Shown here piece by piece: positions 1 to 12,662 of a stretch of 64,000 nt of DNA. The notes below the pieces were generated by a model, which saw nothing but the letters and a program-made list of their open reading frames with translations, ran no database searches and had not been told where the DNA came from. Made by a program: the position numbers and the translations under genes. Each line of letters starts with the position of its first letter. The first letter of the stretch is position 1. This stretch comes from Akebia trifoliata (Eukaryota > Streptophyta > Magnoliopsida > Ranunculales > Lardizabalaceae). The stretch is from positions 34,538,721-34,602,720 of the forward strand of contig CM030708.1 in NCBI GenBank assembly GCA_017979445.1, given 5' to 3'.

Positions 1-2
1 GG

Positions 3-3000
3 TACTCGGAGAAAGTTGACAAATTGTGCCAGCGATACTCCCTTTCAGGTTTCATTAAACTCACAGGTACGCAAAAATCGTTCTTAGTTCTTACTCTAAT
101 TATGAAGTTTTAAAGTATAGAAATGTGATTCAAACATATGTGAGTTTTAAACTGGACATCAATATTCCAGAACTGTTTTGTTTTTTCCATCACATGTAAA
201 CTTGCATGAAATCTTCTCAAGAAAGTGTTCCAAGGATTACGTTTTGATTGCACACCTGGAATTTTGTGATATAGTTTATGTTTCTATATTTTATCAATTT
301 TGGTTGAGTTGAGGAAAGTTTGCGGTATTTTGACTGTAATTTGAAAAAATTTCTCGATGAAACTTATGTACTGAAATCGATGCCCCAAGATTTAAATATT
401 TGTGCATTTCTCCCCATTTCATCCTTTTGTGGTGGGGCTTACCTTGGTGTTTGACTTTAAATTCATGTCATTGTTTCTGGTTAATGTAAAATGTACTTCT
501 CAATTTCTTCCATGGATGATTTCAGATGTACCACATATTGATTAATTTGGGCTTATTGGTGCAGAAGCAGAACCAAAAGCAAAAGCAAATCCTTCAACAA
601 CTTGTTATCTACAACTTAACGAATTGCTTTCAGAAGATATCAACTGGGTTGATGAAATTGATTGTTTGCTCAGTGCTACATCTCATATTGCGGGTTGTAA
701 AGTTATTGGTATAGATTGTGAATGGAAAGCTAACTATGAAAAAGGAAGCAAGCCCAACAAGGTAGTCTTTGAACATTTCCTGACACAAGGTTCATATTTG
801 TCATAGTTTTTGGATTCCCTGTCATAGAGGATTTGGATTGAGGTAGTATGAAAATTTTGAAGGCCAAAACTTGCCTCTGTACATGATTGAATGATGAAGA
901 TTGATGGCGCTGATGATGTTCATTTTTTTAAGCCTTTTTTATTTTGAAAGAAACCATTATAAAACTTTTCCACTATCCTACTAAATGCCGATGCTGCAGT
1001 CATTTTAATCTGTTTCTACCAATGGACTTGTTCTGTAGTATTGACAATATGGGCATTTCAATGTTTCAGGTGTCGATCATGCAGATTGCCTCTGAGGAGG
1101 CAGTGTTCATCTTTGACTTGATAAAGTTAACCAAAGAAATACCCGAGGCCTTAGACAGTTGCCTCAAACGAATTTTTCATTCGTCAAGCGTACTCAAGCT
1201 CGGTATGCACATATCTCAAAGCATCACTTGCAGAAGAATTGTTTCTTATTTTCTTTTTTCGAATATTCATGTTATTATGATAGTATTTAACCTCGAGATG
1301 AAATCTGCAATCTTATTTAGAAACGAGAATCCTCCCTCCTATCCCTTGCTCTCTTCTATACAGGTGGAACTCATAAAAGGGAATAGGGGGGACCTGGACT
1401 CACTGTTAAATTGGCTAATAAGAAATCTCTGAATAAATATTCAGTCTCTTCAGATGTTTGCATCATTGTTAGCATCCAGTTAATATGATTTTTTTTTTTT
1501 TCCCTTTGGTGGACTAGTAGCTCTATATATTTTGCACATTTCCTTTAAAGAAGCAAAAAAAATTGAAGGTTTCTCCTAACTTCAAAGATGAAGTAAACAA
1601 CTTACTGAATAATGGTTTGGTTTATTTGTGGTCTCTGCAACTTGTAGGCTATAATTTGTCATGTGATTTACATCAGCTGACTCATTCTTATGGTGAGTTG
1701 GAGTGTTTCAAGCACTATGAAATGCTCCTTGACATTCAGAATGTCTTCAGAGAACCTCGTGGTGGTCTCTCTGGGCTTTCCAAGGTAATTCGAAAGATGA
1801 CTCCAGCCCCTCCTCACTAAATCCTGTTTTATTATTATTATTGGGTTTTTTTTAAACTTCGCTTTACCTCCTTAATTGGTCTAATAAATAAAACACGCAT
1901 TATTTTCAGTTTGTTGGCATCTTCCACTTTGACTCAGGTTAATGTAAAATCTTTTGCTGAAATGACCAAAATGTCCATTGAACACATCTTAGTTCTATCT
2001 CTTAAAGCAGATTTATTAGTGAAAAAAGAAGATAGACCTTATAAACCGACCTCAATAGGATTCCAACATTAATATGTTACACATGTAACACATCTAAGAG
2101 CAGCATTTATGGATGTCTTTGGTCAATGATAATGACCAACTCAAAGGAAGAGACACCAATATATTTAAAATGGTTGGGTGTTTGGCTGATTCAAAAAATT
2201 AACTAGGCAATATTTTGCTACTTTGTTTTTCTTGGATTGAGGTTTTTCTTTTATCACGTTTATGGCCTTTCTAGTCAGAAATATATAAATAAATGAAGCA
2301 ATATTTCTTTAGATTATAGTGATTTAAATAGCTTGTTTATGTTTCAAGCATAGTTCAGATCAAACCATGAGAATAACTTTTGTGGTGGTTATTGAACCAG
2401 AAAATATTGGGAGCTGGTTTGGACAAGACGAAACAAAATTGCAATTGGGAGGAACGACCTTTAAGTCAGATTCAAGTATGTACCTTTTTTTCTCTTTTCA
2501 ATAAATTTTTGGTTGGTTCAATTTCTTCAAGTTCTATTATTGAAGTTGAGGAGCGATTTCAATAGAATATTGAACCTAATTCCATTCGAAACCATATTTC
2601 ATAAGAATGGAAAATGACCTTAATAGTAGTTACGAGGATTTTGTGAAGGTTTTGATTTGGTAGGATTTTATCATGGAAATTTGAGTTTGTAATATTATTT
2701 CTACTGAGTTGTTGACTACAGAAATTAACAAGAAACATCCCCCAAAAAGGTCCCACGATAGAAAAATATAATTTTTGACATTTCATGTGAAAAATGAATC
2801 ATACTTGTTAATCCCGAGTTAAGAAGCAATACATAACTTCAAAGCCACTAAAAACTTTTTAAGGAGAATTTTTTGTTTTCCTGTTGTTTATCTTAAATGG
2901 GTGAAAAAAGAGTATCTAATAAAGTGAAAATGATGTGCAGTTGGAATATGCAGCCCTCGATGCCGTTGTACTCATTCATATATTCCGTCATGTCCGCAAT

Positions 3001-3273
3001 CAATCTTATCGGTCAGGTGTCAATTACAAGGTTGAATGGAAGTCCAACATTGTAAGTAAAAGAGAAAAAATAAAACTCAATATACTCTTTCTCTATTTGG
3101 TAGTGTTCTTTCAACAGTTTTTTATTGTTTTTGGTATGATGAATCTACAGATTCCCCACTTCGACGGTAATGAGAAAAAAAAGAAGAAAAAATCAAAATC
3201 AAAATCAAAATCGAAAAGTAAGAGGGAGGCTGAAGATGACGAGAGCGACATCATGGGTTCCAAGTCCAATTAG
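3..3273 (+). CDS. 3'-5' exonuclease domain protein, Mut-7-like (5' end outside window)
   Basis: Probable exons: 3-66, 565-761, 1070-1202, 1648-1784, 2401-2475, 2941-3051, 3151-3273 (stop TAG). All introns are GT-AG and all phases join. The translation carries the three motifs of the DEDDy RNase D/Werner-type exonuclease fold: Exo I VIGIDCEW in the second exon, Exo II GYNLSCDLHQL in the fourth, and Exo III LEYAALDAVVLIHIF in the sixth (Y-x3-D). Such enzymes remove nucleotides from 3' ends with two metal ions held by the acidic residues. The tail after the domain is a short basic run rich in KS and KK followed by an acidic end, which could be a nuclear or nucleic-acid-binding tail (inference). 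The first visible exon (YSEKVDKLCQRYSLSG) shows that a longer N-terminal region lies upstream; plant Mut-7-like proteins are about 500-600 residues. Family assignment is firm; substrate is unknown. Confidence 0.9.
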
Positions 3274-3596
3274 TGGCAGTTCACATGTTTGTTGCCCTTT
3301 CTTTTGCTTTCAATTGTCAGCTGTAAATATCCATTATAGGTTGAATGAACAAATAATGAAGCACAGGCACATCTGTGATTCTTATAAGGCCTTCCATTGT
3401 TTAATATGTTGCATATATATGGCTAATTCTGCTCATCAACTCAAGTTTTTTTTGTTTTTTTTTTTTTGTTTTTTTGTTTTTTATCATTTTGAATAAGTAT
3501 CAGATTCATTGCCATCGAACACCTCATTAATGGGCCACAGTCAGAAAATTACATCAATTGTTTGATGTAATCCGGGCACTCAGAAACTTTTATTTA
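3274..3596. other. 3' UTR and spacer downstream of the exonuclease gene
   Basis: No gene. The first 200 bases are probably 3' UTR of the exonuclease gene. A T-rich stretch lies at about 3446-3482. No other structure was seen. Confidence 0.6.
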
Positions 3597-4104
3597 GGGA
3601 AAATTACTTAAAAGGACCGTGGAGGAGTTACTGACGAGTTCACCACTTTTATTTATTGTCTAACTTGGTGCTTTTTTATTTAGTGTCGAGTTTAACAATT
3701 TTTATGGGAAGATCCACTAAAAACTTGACATAATGGTTTGTTTAGATGAAATCAACGCAAAAGAATCATTTTTGATCGATTTTCATTCAAAAACTAAGAA
3801 AAATATAGTGGAGAAATCCTAGTTTTTTATATACATCTTAAAAAATGTTTGAAAAAAAAATCCTTGAAAATGACTTTTTCATTCTTAAATTCTTTCCGAC
3901 GGAATAGAATATTCGAAACTTGATTGAGATGTAAAAAATCCAATTTTTTTTATGAGAACGATGAATTCGAAACATTCAATTGTGAGAAATGTTGGAGATG
4001 AGGCCCAGAGACCGTTAAGAAAAGAAAAAAAATTACCAAATGGACTGTTAAGAGATTACCCAAAACTTAAAGTCCCTTCGCCAAGGTCCTTTAATAATTT
4101 TGCC
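3597..4104. mobile_element. MITE-like element, about 508 bp
   Basis: The left end GGGAAAATTACTTAAAAGG is matched in inverted form by the right end CCTTTAATAATTTTGCC, giving imperfect terminal inverted repeats of about 25 bp that continue into GGACCGTGG / CCAAGGTCC. The interior has no coding capacity. The flanks read TTTA and TAAA, so the target duplication could be TA or TTA, which I cannot settle from one copy. Confidence 0.55.
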
Positions 4105-4137
4105 TAAAAAAATAATAATTAAATAACATAACAAAAA

Positions 4138-4769
4138 TAGGGGTGCCAATGGGTATCAATTTAATAGAACCGATCAAAATTGAAATCGAAAATGCCAATT
4201 CCTTTTTTATTGGAACCGATTAGAACTAGGTCTAAAATGAAATCAAACCGATAGGAACTGGAACCATTAGGTTCCTATCCAATGGGTATCTGTATTACCT
4301 GGAACCAATTTATTTTGTCATTTCTTTCCATATTATAGATGATTTATATTTTTTTTATTTCAAAATAAATGTATGTTATATAAATTTTTTCAATTTTTCA
4401 TATAAATTATCAATTGAAGCTTAAAATGAGTTACCCTTCTAAATATTTATTCCTTTAATTAAGATAAAAATTTATATTTTAAAAATCATTAATTTGTATC
4501 TTTAGTATAGCAAATTATAACTAAGTTAATAATTTTATTAATATATGTTAATTTTTTGAAAGGAATATTTTTTTTGAATAATTTGAACTACTTTTTTTCT
4601 TATTCGATTCTTGAGAATCAAAACTGATGGGTACCCATGATTTTTTATAATTCCATTTATTTTAGAACCAGACCCAAAACTGATAAGAATCGAAACCAAA
4701 CTAAATATAATGGTTATGATTCTAAATTCTTTAAAAATCCAACCGAAACCAACCCATATATACCCCTAG
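4138..4769. mobile_element. hAT-type MITE-like repeat, about 630 bp
   Basis: The ends are inverted: TAGGGGTGCCAATGGG at left and CCCATATATACCCCTAG at right. The interior is rich in GGAACCGAT and AAACCGAAACC type words, typical of the dispersed (A/T)GGGGTGxCAATGGG elements of plant genomes. It has no open reading frame. Related termini occur near 53968, 55893 and 61362. Confidence 0.55.
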
Positions 4770-4898
4770 ACAGCAGCCTATTTATTCCGAAAAGAAAAAT
4801 AAATAAATATTAAAGGAGAGAGAACAACTACATGAAGTGAAACTACCATAATGTGACCCTCTCTCAAATCATCTTGTTGAATGATTCATCGAGTCCAA

Positions 4899-5250
4899 TC
4901 ACTGAATCCTCACAACCCCATCACCATGATCATTTTCATCCTTGAGATCTACAACAGCATTGAAATTGCAATTTTTGCCACGATCCAGCTCTTGCAGGTT
5001 TTGTGGCGAAGCATTCTGGTTCATGCTGTTGCTGGATGAGGATGACACCGAACCCATTGGTGACATGGGTGGGTGGGTGAACAGCCACGAATGAATCAAC
5101 AATTGGGGTGGTTGTGGTGGATCCCACTGTAATTGATGGTAGTGGTGATTGGTGATGGTGGTGGTGATGCAATGGGTGCATTGCACCCACTAATCTCTTC
5201 CATATGCCCTGGAAGCCGACTTTTTTGTTGGATCAATATCGCAGCATGAA
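4899..5250 (-). pseudogene. Possible coding remnant, His- and Ser-rich, unidentified
   Basis: On the minus strand two overlapping frames are open for 84 and 95 codons. One starts MGAMHPLHHHHHH and continues with TVGSTTTTPIVDSF; the other ends with SVSSSSSNSMNQNASPQN and a polar acidic tail, then a stop at 4899. The base composition is less AT-rich than the surrounding DNA, and reading one frame then the other would give a continuous low-complexity protein tail, as expected after a frameshift. I do not recognise the protein, and low-complexity sequence can stay open by chance, so this is a weak call. It could equally be a terminal exon of an unmodelled gene. Confidence 0.25.
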
Positions 5251-5904
5251 CAAGGCTTCCCTAATCAGGTGTGGTGCCCCTCCATTCTTGGATGGGATAT
5301 GGTGGAAAGACTTCGCGTATTTGTTAGTGTTTGGTTCTCTTCCTGTACCGGATTTTTAGCACATACAACCATGGTACAAATTCCAATGCCGTATTTGGCG
5401 TTTCAGTTCATCGACCAAACGGCAACTCTTTCTTTTTTTTTCCAGATCATGCGTTCTTCTGTTTTTCACTAGTGCAATCAATTTCTCTCTTTTCTTTATA
5501 TTCATCTTCCAAGAAATATACAAAACAAGTAGATTAACAAAACAATGATCCAAACAATACTAAAAGTAGCACAACTGCCCCTAAACAAATTTAGATAACA
5601 CCATCTTGAATAATGATTCATCACATATTGAAATAAAAGTTATTTTTTTCCTTCAAGGGGGTGGTCAATAAGAGGAATGTCATAAGCGTTGAACATTCAA
5701 TATAAATAAAGCTGGCTCAAATTTAAAAATAAAAATAAAAATTGGAGTAATAATATGTTGCAGAGGTTAATCTGACCCAAATTTCTAACAAAAATTACTG
5801 GAACAACAATAAAGAAAAAATTGCCGCCATCTTCTTCCCATTCTCTCTTTCAACAGATATTGCACATATAAATATAATAAGACACCTATTTCATTAATAT
5901 TCAT
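5251..5904. other. Spacer and probable PUR5 3' UTR
   Basis: No gene. The part next to 5905 is probably the 3' UTR of the minus-strand PUR5 gene. The remainder is AT-rich with short A and T runs. Confidence 0.5.
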
Positions 5905-8900
5905 TCAGTGATAGATTACACCCTCACCACTTACGACCTCACCAATGCGGTATGCCATATTGCTTCCATGACTTCCCCCAAGTATTCTAACAGAAGCCTC
6001 TGGGCTAACGACAAGAACCATCCCAATCCCCATGTTGAAAGTTCGCCTCATTTCAGCATCTTCGATACTTCCAGCCTGCACAAACGTTAAAAAATTTAAA
6101 TTGTACAATGAGAAGTATGGAATCATGGACTGGGATGCAGGTCATGTTTGATACAATTACTAATATGACCCAACATTCTTTCATCGAGAGTATAAAATAG
6201 GATCAAAAATCGAATTCAAAAGCATAAATCTTGATAATTTTCCTGTGACTCTGATCTCTTATTCGCTTTTGGGCTTAACTTAAACCTCGATGAGGCTAAA
6301 GAAATGGATTCTTACCTCTTGAATCCATTTGAACACAGCAGGGACCTCCCAAGAATCTTTATAAATGGCAGCTCCAAGGCCTTTGGGAAAGACTCGAGGT
6401 ATATTGTCAGTAAACCCACCTCCTGTGATGTGGGCTATCCCTTTCACACCTCCCTTGCTGATGATGTCAAGCACCTTTTCGACCAATAAAATATAAGTTT
6501 TCTCAAACACACATCTTTAATCAAAATGGTAATATCGAGAAAAAGTAATCAGCCAAAACATGAGAACTGACCTGCTTAACATAGATTATGGTCGGGGCCA
6601 TCAGAGCTTCGCCTAGTGTGATAGGTTTTCCAGGAAGTTGATCCTTCAGAGAAAGGCCACTTCGAGCCAAAACCCTGTAAAGAAATAATGCAATCTAAGG
6701 AGTTTGAGAAAAAAAAAAATTATTATTGAAAACTTCAGAAAGGAAGCATGAAAGTTAGATTTGTTAAAGAATGATCGACCAACCTTCTAACAAGAGAGAA
6801 CCCATTAGAATGGACTCCACTAGATGGAAGGCCAATGAGTACATCTCCAGCCACAATGTTTTTTCCATCAATGACAGAGTCTTTTTTTACAATGCCAACT
6901 GCAAAGCCACTGAGATCATATTCTCCATCTGCATAGAAATCTGGCATTTCTGCTGTCTGCGAGGCATAAATTAGTATACACTGTGATTGACCAAATAATA
7001 CATAGTTTCTAACATAATCAGTGAACTTTACAAGTAGTCTATAATCCATATTACCAGTCAACTTCAGAGAATAAAACAGTTTCCACACTCGAATGAATGG
7101 ATCACATGAGAAAATTCTAGAACTAGGATAAACTTTTTCTTCTTTTCACTTTTCACTTTTCGTTTTCTTCCCCAATAAGGACTAAGATGAAACTGAATAT
7201 GAATAAAACCGAACATTCGCACAATTATTGAGTGGATTAATATTGTACAACCAAACAATTTCCTTCTTCAAGGATAATGATATATCTTCTGAGTAATGTA
7301 GACCATGAATATCTAATGGTCCACACATATCACAGCGATAAAAATGACACACAAAGAAGAGGGAGTAAGACACTATTTGAAGCGCCCAACATAGGAGGTC
7401 CCTAGACCCAAACTAAAATAGAAAAAGAATACTGCCAACCATTTAACCCTCTAATCAAATCTTTTTCCCCAGAAAGATTCACATGAATTCCTAACTATAC
7501 TAGAGAATACAAAAAAATATTTAATGGTTACGATTGCCCTCCTGGGTATTTTTGCCATGAAAATTTCTTACTTAGGACCCAACGTTTGCAATACTATTTT
7601 GAACAAACAAAAGAAAGCAAAAGATCAGATGTGCCCAAATAAGTAGGTCTGGCATAGAAATGTCTCATCTGGGACCACCACTCCACCTCACTAGCACACC
7701 ACTTGCACAAATATTCCACTAATAGACTGTGATAACATCTGTAAAACTCAATATCTATAATTTTCTTTTCCTTAAACCCAGTAGTATAACAAGTATTATC
7801 TTTACGATAGCATTTATCATGATTCAAGAACTGAATTTCAAGGGCAAGTGTTAAAGAAGAGATGAGAATACCTCCCCCCCTAAGAGAGCACAGTCTGACT
7901 GTTGGCATCCATCTACAATGCCTTTAATTACCTGAAAAAGTAGATGAAGAAACTCATAAAATACCTATATCATAACAATAGTCTATTTCTCTGTGGAACC
8001 GAGTACATGAAAATAGATATGCACAAAGAACTTGTGAGCAATGTTATGAATTTCACAAGGCATCCACCTCACTTGTCCCAAAAAGAAAAGACATCTACCT
8101 TTTCGGCAAGATCAACATCAAGATGGCTCGTAGCAAAGTAATCGAGGAAGAACAATGGCTTTGCTCCAGAAGTAACAATGTCGTTAACACTCATGGCAAC
8201 CTGGAGAAGAAAGACATTATAATGCCTGGCCTTAATTCCTAAAAGGATAGTGAAAGGTCCAATTCAAATTATACCAGATCAATACCAATAGTGTCATGGA
8301 TTCCAGTTTCAAATGCAAGCTTAAGTTTAGTTCCAACACCATCTGTACCAGCAACAAGGTATGAATCCCCTGTTCAATGAAACAAGGTTAGAAATCTGAA
8401 TTAATATCTGGACGCTGAAAATGGAAAATTTAAATAATAGCCAGACCCTTCTGGAAAGAAATGAACTAATGCCAGACTAAGCATCAGAACTAGATGTCCT
8501 ACTTGCCAATGCCATAACCAGTGGTCACCCAAGCTAAAAACAACCTAATTTTCGATGACCCTTGCAATTTAAAATTTCGGAATTTTCTGACAGATAGGGC
8601 AAAGTTGCATTGCCATTAATAATACCAGTCAAGATTTACAGTGGAGGCAATCGAGGCACTTGCCCCCACAATTTAAAAAAAAAATTACCTTATCCTCTTT
8701 AGAATTTGCCCCCACCCCACTCAAGTTTATGGATTTATTAGAACCCTTCTATTTAGATAATATTTGGGAGTTGCCCCCACCCCCACGATGACATTGCCCC
8801 TTGACTTAATTCTTCTCTCATAAACTAATAAGAAGTGACCTAAATACTCTTTTCTACAACCTCTAACAAAAAACCCTTGAATTTTCACTTCAAAACCACT

Positions 8901-10202
8901 CATCTTCATGTTCTTCAACCTTATCGGGCAACTAGAGTTTGCCCCCCACTGCAAGAAAATCCTGGCTCCGCCCTTGATACTAGTTTCTTGTATGTCGTGT
9001 TGGGAATCTCCAATTGGGGACTTGAATATGTGGAAATGTGTTAGCATGCAGTTTTTTGGACATGTAAATCCGACACTTATACGCTTATTAATGTTTACGG
9101 ACATCTAATAAATATTTCAACTTGAAAGTAGGATCCTTTAGAGCTCCAAATTGGGCTATCTTTGTGTCATTTTATACAACTTATTTAACATTTTAAATTG
9201 ATTTGGTGCCAACATCAGGATAAAAACATGTAGAAAGATCATTAAAACAAAGAATAGCCTAAGAGAAAGAAATACCCAAAACATACTTCATATTAAAGCT
9301 CTTCCACACTTTGAAATTTGAATCCAACACCACAAAAAAGGGCAGCCACATACTCATAAAGTCTAATGACATCCCTCAAACCTACTAAGAGTGATTTTCT
9401 ATGTGATTTCAGACTTTTTTCATTTGTTTGATTTAAAACAGAACTGAAAAACCATGCGGGAAATGGAAACAAGAAATCTCTTTCTGGACAATATGTAATA
9501 CTAATCCCTAAAGTGACGAATGCATGTATTTGTAAGCATAAAAAGATTTCCCAATAAACATAACCACCTGTCAACAAAGCCTCACATGAAGGAGTCTCCA
9601 ACTGAAAAGTTGGCATTTTTCTTTTTTATAATGTGAAATTGCACATTAGAGCATTTGTCGAACTAGTAACAGCTTACTACAGACATTATTGCAGAAATAT
9701 TTATTAAGTTAGTTTTAATCTCTCCAATTCTGTTAACATAACCAACAAATTAGGGTTCAAATTCAATTCCTCCACACCTTCATAAACCTAAGAACTTTGA
9801 AAAATTAAAAAAAACAAAAAAACAAATAAAAAAGAAAGATTGAAGCTTTAGAGAAACAATACCGAGAGGGAAAAGCCCTCCGAAGCCTCCAATCCCTGGC
9901 GCCATCTTCGCGATTCTTCGAACGAGCTCTGACCCAGCATCAATGTCAACACCAGCATCCTTGTAAGTCATGCTCTCAACACTTTCGCTCTTTGAGCTCG
10001 AGATTACATGGATTTTCTTCGAAACTGCTCTCGTTCTTACTTCCTCAGCAGCCACTGATAACCAAGGAGAGCTCTTGGAGATGGTCTCGAATGTGGATTT
10101 GCAAGGATAGGGTTTTGAAAAGTAGGGTTTTTTATCAGAAGATTTGATCGAGATTGAAACGCAGCGTAAGAGCTCTGCTTTTGCTCCGAAGCTTGTGTTC
10201 AT
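5905..10202 (-). CDS. PUR5: Phosphoribosylformylglycinamidine cyclo-ligase (AIR synthase), plastid
   Basis: Exons in transcript order: 10202-9863, 8369-8275, 8200-8099, 7931-7872, 6956-6784, 6674-6572, 6474-6316, 6075-5905 (stop TGA), giving 400 residues. The enzyme closes the imidazole ring of FGAM to AIR using ATP, the fifth step of purine synthesis. The family is plain from [19 protein letters not shown] (about residues 116-134), [51 protein letters not shown] and [16 protein letters not shown], in the order seen in PurM. About 80 residues precede the PurM core, rich in Ser and Lys and poor in acidic residues at the start, as expected of a chloroplast transit peptide (plant purine synthesis is plastidial or dual-targeted). 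The ATG at 10202 is the first in frame and gives this leader. Intron 1 (1.5 kb) carries a dispersed repeat at 8640-8975. Length matches plant PUR5. Confidence 0.97.
8640..8975 (-). repeat. Dispersed repeat in PUR5 intron 1
   Basis: On the minus strand it starts GGGCGGAGCCAGGATTTTC and contains several G-rich words such as GTGGGGGCAA. This GGCGGAGCCAGGATTT head is one I recognise as common in dispersed plant repeats, but the class is not clear to me. No coding capacity. Confidence 0.4.
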
Positions 10203-10921
10203 GGCGACTGAGTGCGGGAGAGAGAAACGCGAGTCCAGGGTAATAGTTTCGGCGATATTAAGTCTAATTTATAGATAAGAGCTGATGTTGTAGAAACTGG
10301 TGCATTATATTATCATAGTCCATAGTCTATCCAATCCACATATCATTTTCTAGATACGCAAATTATTATTAAAAAAATCCAATATGAAAATTTCAATTCT
10401 TTTAAGTCTTTTCTGAAGATAAATATGTTTTCTAATAAAAATAAAATCCTGATAATTGACTCTCTTTACTTACGCTCCTTCTACCCAACCATGCAAAACC
10501 ACAAGGATCTGTCTTGGTGTATCCTAAAACAAAGAATCTACGATTCTGTAAAGCGAACGTATAAAAAAGGGAGTCAAATGTTCACGACTCTTTAAAAAAA
10601 TTATCTACAATCATTGATAGTCTAAGAAAGCAATACCCACCCTTCAAGGAGACTACAACAATGTTGTTCAAATATATGGGTTGATTTCAACTTGATTTCA
10701 CTAATACTCCTAATTGACACTTAAATAAAATATCAATTTTGAGTATTATTGATTTTGATTCTAAGTACGCAACCCTTGGAACTAGAACCAAATCTTTCAA
10801 ACATGATATAATCATCATGTGACGGATAAATTATAAAATTATATTTTATTTAAAAATAAATAAAATGTACAATGCATTTTTCAAACAACTTAAACTTTTA
10901 AAAGAAAACCTTAGGATTGGG

Positions 10922-10964
<43 letters not shown>

Positions 10965-12106
10965 CCAATAAACTAATTTTTATTGAGTTCAGTTCATTAA
11001 GCCAAGTCTCTGGTATCACCACTCAAAGGCTTTATCAACTAAACTAGTTGGCACCTACAAGATTTTGTATCATTGTTTATAATTTATATTAGGATTTGGG
11101 AAAGAATGTAAAATATAAGTAGATATCGATAGTATATATAACTTAAATTTGTGTAGGGAGAAAGTATAGCATGAAGATTTCACATTTTCTTTAAATTTTA
11201 ACTTTAACTATAGTACATTTACTTTTAACTATCTCATTGATAAATAGTTAATTTCAAGCACTTAGTATTTTTGTAAATGAGTTACAAGTAAAACAAATCC
11301 AACATTCATTGTTAATGGGTGAGTTCGAGTTTGGCTTGGTTGAGACCTAAGTAAAATTGTGATAGAGACCTAAAAGTTAAGAAAAAAAAAGTTTTTAAAA
11401 TTTTTAAAAGAAAATTTTCAATATCTATCACATATAATAAATTTAGAAAAAATGCTTTATTGCCCGCGTTGGACATTGGGTCCAATACTAAGTTGGCTTG
11501 GCAGTGCACAGAGAACTATTGATTTTAAAGTTTGTACCTTGAGAAAATAAGTATATGGTTATCTATGCACTACCAAGTCAACTTATTGTTGGACTTACTG
11601 CTCAATGTAGGTAGTGTAGCACGACTCATAAATTTAATTTTTATATTAATAAAATAATTTGCAGTGGATGCACCAATATGTGCATCTATATTCGAAATGC
11701 ATTCAAATATTAAAGGAATTTTGAATTCGAATGTAATATCTAAAATTTTCAGATAATATTCGATCGACACCCCTATTATTGGATACATTTCTTTGAAAAC
11801 CCTGCCTTAGAGCTTATTATTCTATCTCCTTAGAGCTTAGGATTTTTGAGAAGATAAAAGATGATAAAATATTGGGGAAAAAAATAAAGGATAGAAACAA
11901 AAAATCAAGGGTTTTTTTACTATAAGAAAATATAAGGGCATTTAGGTCATTTCATGTCAAAGGATATCAAACTGGATTTTATTCAACCTATAGTAAACTG
12001 GATTATATTCGATCTAGACCCGGTTTAATTATATTCAGATCCGTTTGTGTCCGATCTAGTCCTTATTTGATTGGTCTGAATCCAACTTGTACCGATCCAT
12101 TTTCCA
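10203..12106. other. Divergent spacer between PUR5 and the ERdj3B gene
   Basis: No gene. It holds the PUR5 promoter and 5' UTR (10203 to about 10450), a fragment of the hairpin MITE family at about 10510-10640 (CTACGATTCTGTAAAG; homologous to 46640-46740), an (AT)n microsatellite at 10924-10962, a weak tRNA-like SINE head on the minus strand at 10962-11055, and an imperfect inverted repeat at 11459-11615 (arms AAGTTGGCTTGGCAGTGCA and TGCACTACCAAGTCAACTT). Confidence 0.6.
10924..10962. repeat. (AT)n microsatellite
   Basis: About 38 bp of uninterrupted AT dinucleotides. Confidence 0.95.
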
Positions 12107-12125
12107 CGTGGCGACTACTTATTGG
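12107..12125 (-). promoter_or_regulatory. ER-stress response element (ERSE-I) of the ERdj3B gene
   Basis: On the minus strand the site reads CCAAT, nine bases, then CCACG, an exact match to the ERSE-I consensus CCAAT-N9-CCACG bound by NF-Y plus ER-stress bZIP factors (bZIP28/bZIP60 in plants). The CCACG half overlaps a G-box-like CACGTG at 12105-12110. It lies about 540 bases upstream of the start codon of an ER co-chaperone gene, where a response to unfolded protein is expected. A second ATTGGCCAAG at 12151 lacks a CCACG partner at the right distance. Confidence 0.75.
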
Positions 12126-12372
12126 CCAAACCACCCAACCTCTCCCTCTTATTGGCCAAGAACACGTTGCAACGAGAGGCAAGACCCAACGACTTACATT
12201 AGGATCCCCTACTCCAGGAGTTAGTTAATGTTAATCATCAACCCGACTTAGTGGGGTCCATTTGAACCAAGAAATTCTTGTATCTCACTTCAGTGGACCC
12301 ACACACGAAGAATCAAATTGATTGTTAAATTATAACCAATAATTTAATGAATCAGTGGACCCACGCCAGTAC

Positions 12373-12379
12373 TATAAAT
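12373..12379 (+). promoter_or_regulatory. Possible TATA box of the ERdj3B gene
   Basis: TATAAAT about 285 bases upstream of the ATG at 12663 and 250 bases downstream of the ERSE. It would leave a leader of about 255 bases with a CT-rich tract at 12520-12543. The transcription start is not shown. Confidence 0.4.
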
Positions 12380-12662
12380 GAATCGATGCAAGATAAGGTT
12401 AACCAACTCCAGGATTAGAAAATCTTACTTACATATACTGAAAAACCGAACCGAACTGGTTTTTCAAGGTTCGTCCCTATTCGTTGGACTCAGACAAGAG
12501 TACCAGAAACAACAGTCTCTCCCTCTCTCTCGCTCTCGCTCTCGGAATCTCTATTTAGTTTCGAGAAACCCTAATCTGTTAAAGATCAGTCAGATCGATA
12601 GAAAAGGGAAATAATTCTTCGACTTTCTTCATCTCTCTTCCGATCTTTTTGGCAGAGCTTCA

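Noticed and set aside
944..1432. A single 162-codon plus frame
   Set aside because: Only the middle (1070-1202) is exon; the sides are intron read through, shown by the splice sites and the continuous exonuclease text after removal.
12151..12166. Second ERSE in the ERdj3B promoter
   Set aside because: ATTGG is present, but no CCACG or CGTGG stands at the nine-base distance.
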